DNA from: Bryobacteraceae bacterium
GTDB taxonomy: Bacteria; Acidobacteriota; Terriglobia; Bryobacterales; Bryobacteraceae
Length of the DNA stretch: 64,000 nt
Reading direction: 5' to 3'
Assembly: GCA_041394945.1 (NCBI GenBank)
Contig: JAWKHH010000001.1
Coordinates: 558,001-622,000, forward strand
Part shown: piece after piece, positions 48,451 to 56,631 of the stretch
Layout of the letters: each line of letters starts with the position of its first letter
Numbering within the stretch: the stretch's first letter is position 1
Program-made: the position numbers and the translations under genes
The notes under the pieces: model-generated
Told to the model about the DNA's origin: nothing
Databases searched by the model: none
Seen by the model: the letters and a program-made list of their open reading frames with translations, nothing else

Positions 48451-50567
48451 CGTTCCGCCTCCCCGGCCAGCAGAAGCGTGACGGCAATCGTCGTCCCCGC
48501 GCCCGGTTTCGACTCCACGCGCAGCCGGCCTCCGAGCAGCCGCACGCGCTCCTCCATGCTTGCCAGCCCCAGCCCCGCTCGCCACCCGGGCGTGGAACGG
48601 TCGAACCCCTGTCCGTTGTCGCGAATCTCGAGATCCACGCCGCCGGCCGCAGCGCTCAGCCGAACCGCCACCTCATCCGCGCCAGCGTGACGCTCAATGT
48701 TGCGCAAGCTCTCCTGCACGATCCGGAACAACGCCAGCGTGGTCTCCCGCGGCAGCGGTTCCGGAAGTTCTCCGCAAGTGAAGTCCACCGCCGCGCCGCC
48801 CCTCTCGAAAAAGCTGCGGCACTCCGATTCGATCGCCGCGGCAAGCCCAAGATCCTCGAGGGTCGCCGGGTGCAAACGCCAGGAGAGCCCGTGAATGTCG
48901 TCGCTCAACCCGGCCAGCGCACCGCGCACCCGCTCCAGCCCGGCTCGGAACTCCCCGCCACCGGCTCTCTGCGCCAACGTGCCGGCTTCGATCGCCGCCG
49001 CCGCCAGCCGCTGGCTGAAGTCGTCATGAAGCTCGCGGGCAAGGCGGCTCCGCTCGTTTTCCTGCGCGTCGATGAGCCGGCCCGCCAGGACTTCCAACTC
49101 CTTCTTGCTCACGGTGGTCTTCTCCAGATCCTTAGCCATACGGTTGAACGAAGCGGCCAGTTGGCCGATCTCGTCGCCGGTCTCCACGCCGACGCGCGTT
49201 CCGAACGCGCCTTCGCCAAGTTGGCGCGCGCTTCGGGCGAGGGCGAGAACTGGCCGCGTCACCGAATTCGCAAGCCAGTGCGCCGCCAGCAGCAGCGCCG
49301 CCGCCACCGCCAGTGCGATCATCAGAAACCGCCGCTCCAGCGCGCGCAACGGTGCGAACGCCTCCCGCGTTTCCATCTCCGCCACCAGCGTCCAACCAAG
49401 CTTCGGAGATTCAAGTGGACCATGAGAGCGCAGCACGGGCCGACCCCGGAAATCGACGCCCTCCTCGGTATTGGGCAATCCCACCAGCAGGCTCGTCGCG
49501 GCCGCATCGCCCACGCGAACGTTCAGCACCGCCGTGCCATAGCGCCGGACGCGTTCGAGTTCCCCTGGCGTGGCGCCCGCAGCCGCGAGATCGGCCAGGT
49601 ACTCCTCCGGGTGCTCGATCTCGAACCGCGGATCGCTGCGCAAGGTACCGTCCCGGCCGATCAGGTAGACCTGACCGCTTTCCCCAAGGCCTTCCAGGCT
49701 CCGATCCCCCGTGCCGATCATCAATTGATTCACATCATCGATCGAGAGTTGGATGGCCAGCACACCGCTCGGCATTCCCGCGCGCTTCACGGGCGCGGCT
49801 ACAAACGCGGCCGGGGCGTAGTAGGAAGCCACGTAGGGCGCGTAGTCCTCAACGCCCACATCTTCCGTCTCCTCGACGCGAACAGCCTTCCGGAAGACCT
49901 TCGCCAGTGGAGAATCACGGTAGGGCTCGGCGTTCAGATCCGCACCGAGGTCGATCTCCTTGAGCACCGTGTAGAGAACCCGCCCGTCGCCATCAATGAG
50001 AATGACGTCGTAGAATCCGAAGGCGCTGCGATAGCGGTGGAACGTGGGATGAAAGCGCGCATGCGCTCGCCCCCACGCGCCTGCTTCGGCCGCTGAAACC
50101 AGTAGATCCTTGCCGTGGACCGGGTGCGGGTTGCGAGCGATGAAGATCGATTGCAGCGTTCGAGTGCGGCCGTCGGCGGGGAACCATCGATCGATTTCGG
50201 CAGGATCGGTCCGAGGCACGGCGCGAGCCGCCCATCCGTCCCGGTAGTGTCCGCGCAGTTGTTCGGCTCCGCTCGAGTCCTCGTGGGACTCGGGCAGCAA
50301 GCGCCATCCCGCGCGAAACTCTTCGATCGCAACGATCGTCGAGTCGTCCGCGGCGAGCGCCAGCACGTGATTGGTGACGTCACGGAAATACCGGCCGATC
50401 TGCCGCACGCGTGTTTCGCGGATCGCACTCAACCGCCCGTAGGTCGCCTGCCTCAATGCGGCGGCGGCGCCGCGAGAAGTCTCCCAGGCGGTGACGGCGA
50501 TCGCGGTCAGCCCCAATGCAACGAGCGCCAACTGCAGTTTGTGGCGATAGGATCGGAACCGGACCAT
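48447..50567 (-). CDS. Membrane sensor histidine kinase with extracytoplasmic Cache-like domain, HAMP, HisKA_3, HATPase
   Basis: This 706-residue protein has one membrane helix near residue 12-32, a large extracytoplasmic sensor (~35-415) with a Cache-like pattern (FYDVILIDGDGRVLYTV; GQVYLIGRDGTLRSDP; GWTLVAEMETREAF), a second helix at about 420-440, and HAMP (~440-490). The HisKA_3 box is RLARELHDDFSQRLA with H514, and HATPase motifs include RNIERHAGAD, DNGQGF and GLGLASMEERVRLLGG. The pair with the NarL-type regulator is typical of two-component sensing of small ligands. The start at 50567 fits the first helix. Confidence 0.9.
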   Translation of the reverse strand: MVRFRSYRHKLQLALVALGLTAIAVTAWETSRGAAAALRQATYGRLSAIRETRVRQIGRYFRDVTNHVLALAADDSTIVAIEEFRAGWRLLPESHEDSSGAEQLRGHYRDGWAARAVPRTDPAEIDRWFPADGRTRTLQSIFIARNPHPVHGKDLLVSAAEAGAWGRAHARFHPTFHRYRSAFGFYDVILIDGDGRVLYTVLKEIDLGADLNAEPYRDSPLAKVFRKAVRVEETEDVGVEDYAPYVASYYAPAAFVAAPVKRAGMPSGVLAIQLSIDDVNQLMIGTGDRSLEGLGESGQVYLIGRDGTLRSDPRFEIEHPEEYLADLAAAGATPGELERVRRYGTAVLNVRVGDAAATSLLVGLPNTEEGVDFRGRPVLRSHGPLESPKLGWTLVAEMETREAFAPLRALERRFLMIALAVAAALLLAAHWLANSVTRPVLALARSARQLGEGAFGTRVGVETGDEIGQLAASFNRMAKDLEKTTVSKKELEVLAGRLIDAQENERSRLARELHDDFSQRLAAAAIEAGTLAQRAGGGEFRAGLERVRGALAGLSDDIHGLSWRLHPATLEDLGLAAAIESECRSFFERGGAAVDFTCGELPEPLPRETTLALFRIVQESLRNIERHAGADEVAVRLSAAAGGVDLEIRDNGQGFDRSTPGWRAGLGLASMEERVRLLGGRLRVESKPGAGTTIAVTLLLAGEAER

Positions 50568-50583
50568 GGCGGCGCGCCCGGCG

Positions 50584-51411
50584 CTAGCGCTTCCCGTCGA
50601 ACATCGCCGTCAGATCACGATAGGAGATCGCGTCTTTCGCAAAGTCCCAGGCGCCGTGCTCATGCATCTCGCGAGCGGCCGTGAGAAATGCGCCGAAGGC
50701 CGCGCGAGCCAAACCACTGCCGATGCTCACGCGCCGCACGCCCGCGGCCTGGAGATCTGCGAGGTTCCAGGTCGCGCCGGGCATCCCGGCAATCACATTC
50801 ACCGGCCGGTCCACGGACCCGACAACGGTTCGAATGTCGTCGAGCGAGGCGAGGCCGGGCGCAAACAGCGCGTCGGCGCCAGCCTCTTGAAACGCCTGCA
50901 GGCGGCGGATGGTGTCGGCAAGATCCGGCCGACCCGTGATGAAGTTCTCCGCCCTGGCGGTAAGGACGAACGGATGGGGCAATGAGCGGGCCGCCTCGGC
51001 GGCGGCGCGAATGCGATCCGCCGCGTGCTCCAGCTCGTAGATGCGCGCGTTCGGCCGCGCCGAAACGTCCTCGATCGAGGCTCCGGCGAGACCCGTTTCC
51101 GCGGCAAGACGGATCGTTTCCCCCACCGAGGCCGCATCGTCCGCGTAGCCGTTCTCCAGGTCCGCGCTCACCGGCAACGGCGTCGAGCGCACGATCGAGG
51201 CGGCGTGCGCCAGCATTTCATCGCGCGACACGAAGCCGTCCGGAACGCCGATCGAAAAGGCGTACCCCGCCGACGTGGTGGCCAGCGCCTCAAAGCCCAT
51301 CCGGGCGAGCAGCCGCGCCGTCCCGGCGTCCCACGGATTCGGGGTCAGGAAGATCCCTTCGCGCCGGTGTAAGGAAGCAAACGCGGCCGCCTTGTCCGCT
51401 TGCGTCGCCAT
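50584..51411 (-). CDS. Isocitrate lyase / PEP-mutase family enzyme
   Basis: This 275-residue TIM-barrel protein has the PEPM/ICL core (LTPNPWDAGTARLLARMGFEALATTSAG; SADLENGYAD; GASIEDVSARPN; TARAENF). The catalytic KKCGH loop of isocitrate lyase is absent, so it is a COG2513-type member, where activities include oxaloacetate decarboxylase, PEP phosphonomutase and methylisocitrate lyase. The substrate cannot be told here. It begins 2 bases after the gamma-glutamyltransferase gene ends, so both are on one transcript. Confidence 0.88.
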   Translation of the reverse strand: MATQADKAAAFASLHRREGIFLTPNPWDAGTARLLARMGFEALATTSAGYAFSIGVPDGFVSRDEMLAHAASIVRSTPLPVSADLENGYADDAASVGETIRLAAETGLAGASIEDVSARPNARIYELEHAADRIRAAAEAARSLPHPFVLTARAENFITGRPDLADTIRRLQAFQEAGADALFAPGLASLDDIRTVVGSVDRPVNVIAGMPGATWNLADLQAAGVRRVSIGSGLARAAFGAFLTAAREMHEHGAWDFAKDAISYRDLTAMFDGKR

Positions 51412-51413
51412 CG

Positions 51414-53180
51414 CTACCTTCCGAAGATGAACCGGCCGCGCCGCGGATCGGCCCCACCATCGAGCACGCCTTCGCGCATCAGTATCACCGTCGGCGCCGA
51501 CGCGTTGCTGTACTCGCTGCGCACTTCGACGATATGGCCCATCGCGCCCAGCTTCTCTAGCGTCGGCTGCGGAATGCGCTTCTCAAAAGCCACCTTGCCC
51601 GGATTGAATTCATGAAAAGCGAACGACGCCTGGAAGTGCTCGGTTTGGAACCGCGGCGCCTCCACGGCTTCCTGCGGTGTCATGCCGAACTCGATGATGT
51701 TCAGCAGCACCTGGAGCATCGCCTGATCCTGGTTGTCGCCGCCCGGCGTCGACATGATCAGGAACGGCTTGCCCTCCTTGAGAACCATCGTCGGGCTCAG
51801 CGTGACTCGCGGACGCTTGCCGGGCGCGATCTGGTTCGGGTGACCGGCTGCGACGACGAACGATTGGCCGCGCGTCGACAACGGGATCCCCGTATCCCCG
51901 GCGATCACCGAAGGCAGCCAGGCGCCGCTCGGCGTGGCGTTGAAAAGATTTCCCCACCGGTCAACCACGTTCACGCAAGTGGTGTCCTGCACGCCCGAGG
52001 AATCGCCGCGCCCGGCGACCGCCGAACTCAGCGGAGCCGTGAGATCGCCCGGCCGGTGCTCCATGTTGGCGCGCTCCGGATCGATGAGCTTCCGGCGCGC
52101 CGCCGCGTACTCGCGCGAGAGCAGTGTCGCTTCCGGAATCTTCGAGAATTTGGGGTCGCCGTAGTGGCGGTCACGATCCGCGAACGCAAGCTTCACGGCC
52201 TCGATCACCGTATGCAGATACCGCGGCGAGTTGTGGCCCATCGCCTTGAGATCGTAGCCCTCGAGGATGTTGAGAGCCTGGATCATCACCGGACCCTGCG
52301 TCCAGAAGCCGGGCTTCACGATCGTGTATCCGCGATAGGTGCCGGTCTTCGGCTCCTCGGCGCCGGCATGGAAACTCTTCAAGTCGTCGAGCGTGATGAG
52401 GCCGCCGTTGGCTTTGGAGAAACCGGCGATGCGCTCGGCGATCGGTCCGCGATAGAAGTAGTCGCGCACCGCGCGGATCTTTTTCGCGCGATTGCCGCGG
52501 GCCTTCTTCTCGGCCTTCACCAGCTCGCGCAGGGTATTGGCGAGATGGTTGGCGCGGAAGATCTCGCCGCGAACCGGACGCTTGCCGCCAGGGAAGAAGA
52601 ACTCGCGCGAGGTGGGCCACAGTTCGAGCACGCGCTCATTGGCCTGCAGGAAGCGGCCCCACTCCTCGCCGATCGGGAATCCGGCGGCGTACTCGAGGGC
52701 GGGCGTAACCACCTTTTCGAACGACATCGTGCCGTGCTGCTCGAGCGCAAGCATCAGGCCGTCGAACACACCCGGAGTAATCGCGGCGAGGATGCCTTGC
52801 GCCGGAATGGGAGGAAAATGGCTGGGTTCTTCCCAAGGTTCGGCCTTGCGAGCGGCGTAGAATTCGGGAGTGGCGCCGGTAGGAGCCACGCCGACGCCGC
52901 TGATCACCACCGGCGTCTTGCCCGACATCTTGACGATAAGCGGCATCTCACCGCCGAGCCCGAACCTGGCCTGCTCGGTGACGGCCGCGGTCAGAGTCGC
53001 GGCGACACCCGCATCGACGGCGTTGCCCCCTTGCGTAAGCATGCGGAACCCAGCCTCGACTTCAAAGTTGTTCGCGGCGGCCACCATCTCGCGCGTGCCG
53101 CGGACGGGCCAGAACATCAATTGCTGGGCGGCGCAAGCGGCGGCGCACAGCAGGGCGATAGCGAAGACGCGGGGTCGCAT
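51414..53180 (-). CDS. ggt: Secreted gamma-glutamyltransferase
   Basis: This 588-residue protein has a signal peptide (MRPRVFAIALLCAAACAAQ) and the Ntn-hydrolase layout. The autoprocessing threonine lies in QDTTCVNVVDRWGN (about T399/T400), after GRGDSSG. Other landmarks are NNFEVEAGFRMLTQGGNAVDA and STPGGDNQDQAMLQVLLNIIEFGM. After cleavage at the Thr the chain forms two subunits. It removes gamma-glutamyl groups from glutathione or gamma-glutamyl amides in the periplasm. A TACAAT -10-like element lies 6 bases upstream of ATG 53180, inside a GGAGG/CCTCC hairpin. Confidence 0.93.
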   Translation of the reverse strand: MRPRVFAIALLCAAACAAQQLMFWPVRGTREMVAAANNFEVEAGFRMLTQGGNAVDAGVAATLTAAVTEQARFGLGGEMPLIVKMSGKTPVVISGVGVAPTGATPEFYAARKAEPWEEPSHFPPIPAQGILAAITPGVFDGLMLALEQHGTMSFEKVVTPALEYAAGFPIGEEWGRFLQANERVLELWPTSREFFFPGGKRPVRGEIFRANHLANTLRELVKAEKKARGNRAKKIRAVRDYFYRGPIAERIAGFSKANGGLITLDDLKSFHAGAEEPKTGTYRGYTIVKPGFWTQGPVMIQALNILEGYDLKAMGHNSPRYLHTVIEAVKLAFADRDRHYGDPKFSKIPEATLLSREYAAARRKLIDPERANMEHRPGDLTAPLSSAVAGRGDSSGVQDTTCVNVVDRWGNLFNATPSGAWLPSVIAGDTGIPLSTRGQSFVVAAGHPNQIAPGKRPRVTLSPTMVLKEGKPFLIMSTPGGDNQDQAMLQVLLNIIEFGMTPQEAVEAPRFQTEHFQASFAFHEFNPGKVAFEKRIPQPTLEKLGAMGHIVEVRSEYSNASAPTVILMREGVLDGGADPRRGRFIFGR

Positions 53181-53181
53181 A

Positions 53182-53197
53182 GGAGGATTGTACCTCC
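53182..53197 (-). promoter_or_regulatory. -10-like TACAAT in a small hairpin, upstream of ggt
   Basis: On the minus strand TACAAT (53192-53187) ends 6 bases before ATG 53180. GGAGG and CCTCC flank it as an inverted repeat. No -35 was recognised. Confidence 0.45.
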
Positions 53198-53238
53198 GCG
53201 AATCGACTGAGCCCGCTCCGTGGGGGGCGCCGGATCCT

Positions 53239-56200
53239 CTAGTACAGGAACTTCAGCCCGAACTGCACCCGCCGAGGCTCGCCCGCCGACGTGATCGCAC
53301 CCACGCCGGGCGTGTTGAGATTCGCCGCCGGGTTGCCGAACGCCGGCGTGTTCGACGCATTGAACGCCTCCGCCCGGAACTGCAGCCGGAAACGCTCGGT
53401 GATCGAGAACGTCTTCGCCAGCGAGAAGTCCAGGTTGATCACCCCCGGGCCCTCGATGATCGCGCGCCCCGAATTCCCGTACGTATACTGCGGCTGCACC
53501 GCGAACGCCGACGTATCGAACCACCGGTCGATCGTGCGGTCGCCGGCCGGCAGGTTGCCGTCGCGAAGGCGGTTCGGCCGGTCCGCGCCGCCGGCATTGG
53601 TTATGCCGCCCGAAGTCGTTACCGTGAAGTACTCGCCCGTAGACTTCGAAAGCACGCCGCCCAACTGCCACCCGCCCAGCACCAGGTCCGCCGCCTTGCC
53701 CGCGCCCGCCAGGAACATCTTGCCCTTGCCGAACGGCAGTTCATACGTGCCGCTGAACACAAACCCCTGCCGGATGTCGGTAAGCGAGTTGCCGCGGTTG
53801 AGCGTCCGGTCCCACGGCTTCAGCGCGCCTGCGCCTTCGCCGTTGCCGACCTCGTCGAGATTGTCGATGGCGTGCGCCCACGTGTAGGACGCCAGGAACG
53901 TCAGCCCCTTCGAAAACCGCTTCTCGAGCTTGGCGATCATGCCGTTGTAGGAAAGCGAGCCGTAGGGCTCGGTCCGGTTCACGCCGTTGTAGTAGGGCCA
54001 CAGGCGGCGGTTGTTCACCGGCACCGGCGACGGCTCGATCCCGTACGGGATGTTGTAGTTCAACCCGCCGAGCAGCTTGCGCGTGCCGTTGCCGTTGTAG
54101 CCGATCGTGAACAGCGTCGAAAACGGCAGTTCGCGCTGGATGTCGAAGAACCACTGTTGCGAGTACTGCGACGGCACGAAGCGGTTCGGCGAATCGATGC
54201 CCACCGCGTTCGGACCCGGCACTTCACTGGCGTTGAAGTCCACCGTCGGGAAGCCGCCGCTCAAGGTCAGCCGCGGATTGATCCGGTCGAGCGTTCCGAA
54301 GCCGAATTCCAGGAAGTCCGGCGCCTGGTTTTGCCCGCGCGCCCACTGCGTCGAAAGCGAATCCGCGCGCGCGTAGATGAGGCCGGCGCCGGCGCGGACC
54401 ACCGTCTTCGGCGTCGCCTTCCAGGCGAATCCGAGGCGCGGCGCGAAGTTGTTCGTGTCGTTCTTGCAGAGGCACTCGTTCGGGCCGAAACGCGTCTGCT
54501 TCAAGCGTGCGTTCGGGCCGAGGTTGGAGAAATCCAGTTCAAACGTTGAGACCTTGCCATCGGGAAAGCGCGGCGCGAAGAAGATGTCGTACCGCAGCCC
54601 GAGGTTGAGCGTGAGATTCGGCGTGATCTTCCAGTCGTCCTGGATGAAAACGGCCGTCGTGGTCGCCACCAGATACTCGCCGTTCTCGTTGCCTACTGTC
54701 CCGCCCGACGCCATCCCCAGCATGAACTCGGCGAGCCCGTCGCCGGTGGTGGCCCGGCTCGCCGGATTCGCCGTAAACTCGCGGTTGAATGCGAACTGCC
54801 CGCGGGCGAATCGCGCCGCGTTGCGGAACACGTCCTCGCGGCGGAACTCGCCGCCGAACCGGATGTTGTGCTTGCCCCAGTTGCGGAACACCGTGTCGTT
54901 GAACTGGTAGGTGCGCTGGTTGTTCGTATTCGGCCAAAAGGAGCGCGTGCCGAGTTCGCGGTAGCCCAGCGGCGTGAAACGCGACAGGCCGTGATCGTTC
55001 GACGACGCCAGGTTCGTCTTCGGAATCCCTTGGATCCCGTAGTCGTCGAACAGCGGCGAATCGTAGGGCACGTCGAATCTCGTCTTCACGTCTGTCACGC
55101 CCACACGGAATTCGTTCGTCATCGAGGCGCCGAACGTCATCGAGTGCGTGCCGGCGAAGGAGTTTGTGTCGATCACTGTGGTCGTGGCAAGCCCGCCATC
55201 GGCCGGCAGCGGCAGCGGACCCGGCTCGTAGCGGTCGCGGTCACGCCGCGAGTAGCGAACGGAGAAACGGCTGGTGTCACTCAGGTTGTGATCGCCCTTG
55301 ATGTCGTAGCTGTTCACATCGTTCGATTCGCTCGGAGCGAAGAAGTAGTTGTTCACAATCCCGGCGCCGGTCGCCTTCGGGTACAGCGCCAGAATCTTCG
55401 GCGCCAGCGGGTCCCAACGGTTCTTCGGCACGATGTTGCCCGGGAATGGCTGGCGGGTGAAGCTGGTGGCCGTCCCCACTGTCGTGGCCGGATCGTACAC
55501 CGGGCGGATCCCGTTGAAGTCGCCGTTTGCCACCGCTTCGGTGGGAACCGTCGAAGTGAAACTGCGCCCGAGCCGCGTGCGCGTCCCTTCGTACGAACCA
55601 AAAAAGAACGTCCTATCCTTCTTGATCGGTCCGCCGATCGTGCCGCCGAACTGGTTCTGACGATACGGCGGCTTCGGCGACCCGGCGCGGTTGGCGAAGA
55701 AGTTCGATCCGTCGAGCGACGAATTGCGCAGGAACTCGAACAGTGTCCCGTGAACCCCATTGGTGCCGGATTTGATGTTCACGAACACTTGCCCGCCCAT
55801 CCGGTTTCCGTACTCCGCCGAGAGGTTGTTGGTGACCACCCGAAACTCGCCGACGGCGTCCACGCTCGGCTTGATCGCCTGGGCCTCGAAGCCGATCGGC
55901 CCGCCCGAGTAGGTGAGCGAGTTGTCCACGCCGTCGATGTTCACCTGCACCTGGTAGCCGTGCTGGCCGCCGGCTGAAAACACGCCCTCGGATTCGGGCC
56001 GTGAACCACGCGCGGCCGATGTCCCCGCCGTCAGACGCGCCAGTTGCAGGTAGTTGCGGCCGTTGAGCGGCAGCTCCACGATGCGCTTGTTCTCGATCAC
56101 CTGGCCCACCGTGGCCGTTTCCGAATCGAGCAGCGCTGCCGCAGCGCTTACGTCGATGCTCTCGGTGACGGTTCCCGGCTTCAACGTGAAATCCAAGCGC

Positions 56201-56493
56201 GCCGTCTGGTTCACGTCGAGCTTCACTTCGGGGAGCTCGGCCGGCGCGAACCCCTGCAGCGCGGCGGTGACCTTGTAGCGGCCCACCGGCAGAGACGGAA
56301 TCGTGTAGAGACCCACCTCGTTCGACTTGGTCTCACGCCGAAGCCCGGTGTCGAGGTTCACCACCGAAACGTCCGCGTTGACGACGGCGGCGTCCGTTTG
56401 ATCCCGGACGATACCTTGGATGGAGCCGGCCTGCCCGAAGGCATGGGGCAATAGAAGAAGAGACAATACCACCAGACGCCTAAAGCAATTCAT
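53239..56493 (-). CDS. Oar-like TonB-dependent outer-membrane receptor with carboxypeptidase-regulatory domain
   Basis: This 1084-residue protein has a signal peptide (MNCFRRLVVLSLLLLPHAFG). Residues ~22-105 are a carboxypeptidase-regulatory beta sandwich (SIQGIVRDQTDAAVVNADVSV), then a plug (RIVELPLNGRNYLQLARLTAG; YQVQVNIDGVDNSLTYSGG), then a large barrel with typical strands, ending in VQFGLKFLY. Its length and layout match Oar/SusC-like receptors abundant in acidobacteria, which import glycan or peptide fragments across the outer membrane using TonB energy. No partner lipoprotein is adjacent. A good promoter lies directly upstream. Confidence 0.93.
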   Translation of the reverse strand: MNCFRRLVVLSLLLLPHAFGQAGSIQGIVRDQTDAAVVNADVSVVNLDTGLRRETKSNEVGLYTIPSLPVGRYKVTAALQGFAPAELPEVKLDVNQTARLDFTLKPGTVTESIDVSAAAALLDSETATVGQVIENKRIVELPLNGRNYLQLARLTAGTSAARGSRPESEGVFSAGGQHGYQVQVNIDGVDNSLTYSGGPIGFEAQAIKPSVDAVGEFRVVTNNLSAEYGNRMGGQVFVNIKSGTNGVHGTLFEFLRNSSLDGSNFFANRAGSPKPPYRQNQFGGTIGGPIKKDRTFFFGSYEGTRTRLGRSFTSTVPTEAVANGDFNGIRPVYDPATTVGTATSFTRQPFPGNIVPKNRWDPLAPKILALYPKATGAGIVNNYFFAPSESNDVNSYDIKGDHNLSDTSRFSVRYSRRDRDRYEPGPLPLPADGGLATTTVIDTNSFAGTHSMTFGASMTNEFRVGVTDVKTRFDVPYDSPLFDDYGIQGIPKTNLASSNDHGLSRFTPLGYRELGTRSFWPNTNNQRTYQFNDTVFRNWGKHNIRFGGEFRREDVFRNAARFARGQFAFNREFTANPASRATTGDGLAEFMLGMASGGTVGNENGEYLVATTTAVFIQDDWKITPNLTLNLGLRYDIFFAPRFPDGKVSTFELDFSNLGPNARLKQTRFGPNECLCKNDTNNFAPRLGFAWKATPKTVVRAGAGLIYARADSLSTQWARGQNQAPDFLEFGFGTLDRINPRLTLSGGFPTVDFNASEVPGPNAVGIDSPNRFVPSQYSQQWFFDIQRELPFSTLFTIGYNGNGTRKLLGGLNYNIPYGIEPSPVPVNNRRLWPYYNGVNRTEPYGSLSYNGMIAKLEKRFSKGLTFLASYTWAHAIDNLDEVGNGEGAGALKPWDRTLNRGNSLTDIRQGFVFSGTYELPFGKGKMFLAGAGKAADLVLGGWQLGGVLSKSTGEYFTVTTSGGITNAGGADRPNRLRDGNLPAGDRTIDRWFDTSAFAVQPQYTYGNSGRAIIEGPGVINLDFSLAKTFSITERFRLQFRAEAFNASNTPAFGNPAANLNTPGVGAITSAGEPRRVQFGLKFLY

Positions 56494-56499
56494 GACCGC

Positions 56500-56528
56500 A
56501 GTATAACAAGGCTGGTCTCCGTTGAGAA
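56500..56528 (-). promoter_or_regulatory. Promoter of the TonB-dependent receptor
   Basis: On the minus strand: -35 TTCTCA (56528-56523), exactly 17-base spacer, -10 TATACT (56505-56500). The -10 ends 6 bases before ATG 56493, so transcription would start on or next to the start codon. This is the best promoter match in the window. Confidence 0.65.
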
Positions 56529-56541
56529 TGCCCTCGGGGCC

Positions 56542-56569
56542 TTGCGGCGCTTGCCAAGTTTGCTACAGT
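56542..56569 (+). promoter_or_regulatory. Candidate topA promoter
   Basis: -35 TTGCGG (56542-56547), 16-base spacer, -10 TACAGT (56564-56569). The leader of about 55 bases contains a small CCGCC/GGCGG hairpin, an A/T-rich stretch and AGGAG before ATG 56632. Confidence 0.5.
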
Positions 56570-56631
56570 GTGAACGGGTGCCGCCGCCCGGCGGGTCCTT
56601 ATATTAATCAGTACTAATACCGCAGGAGTTT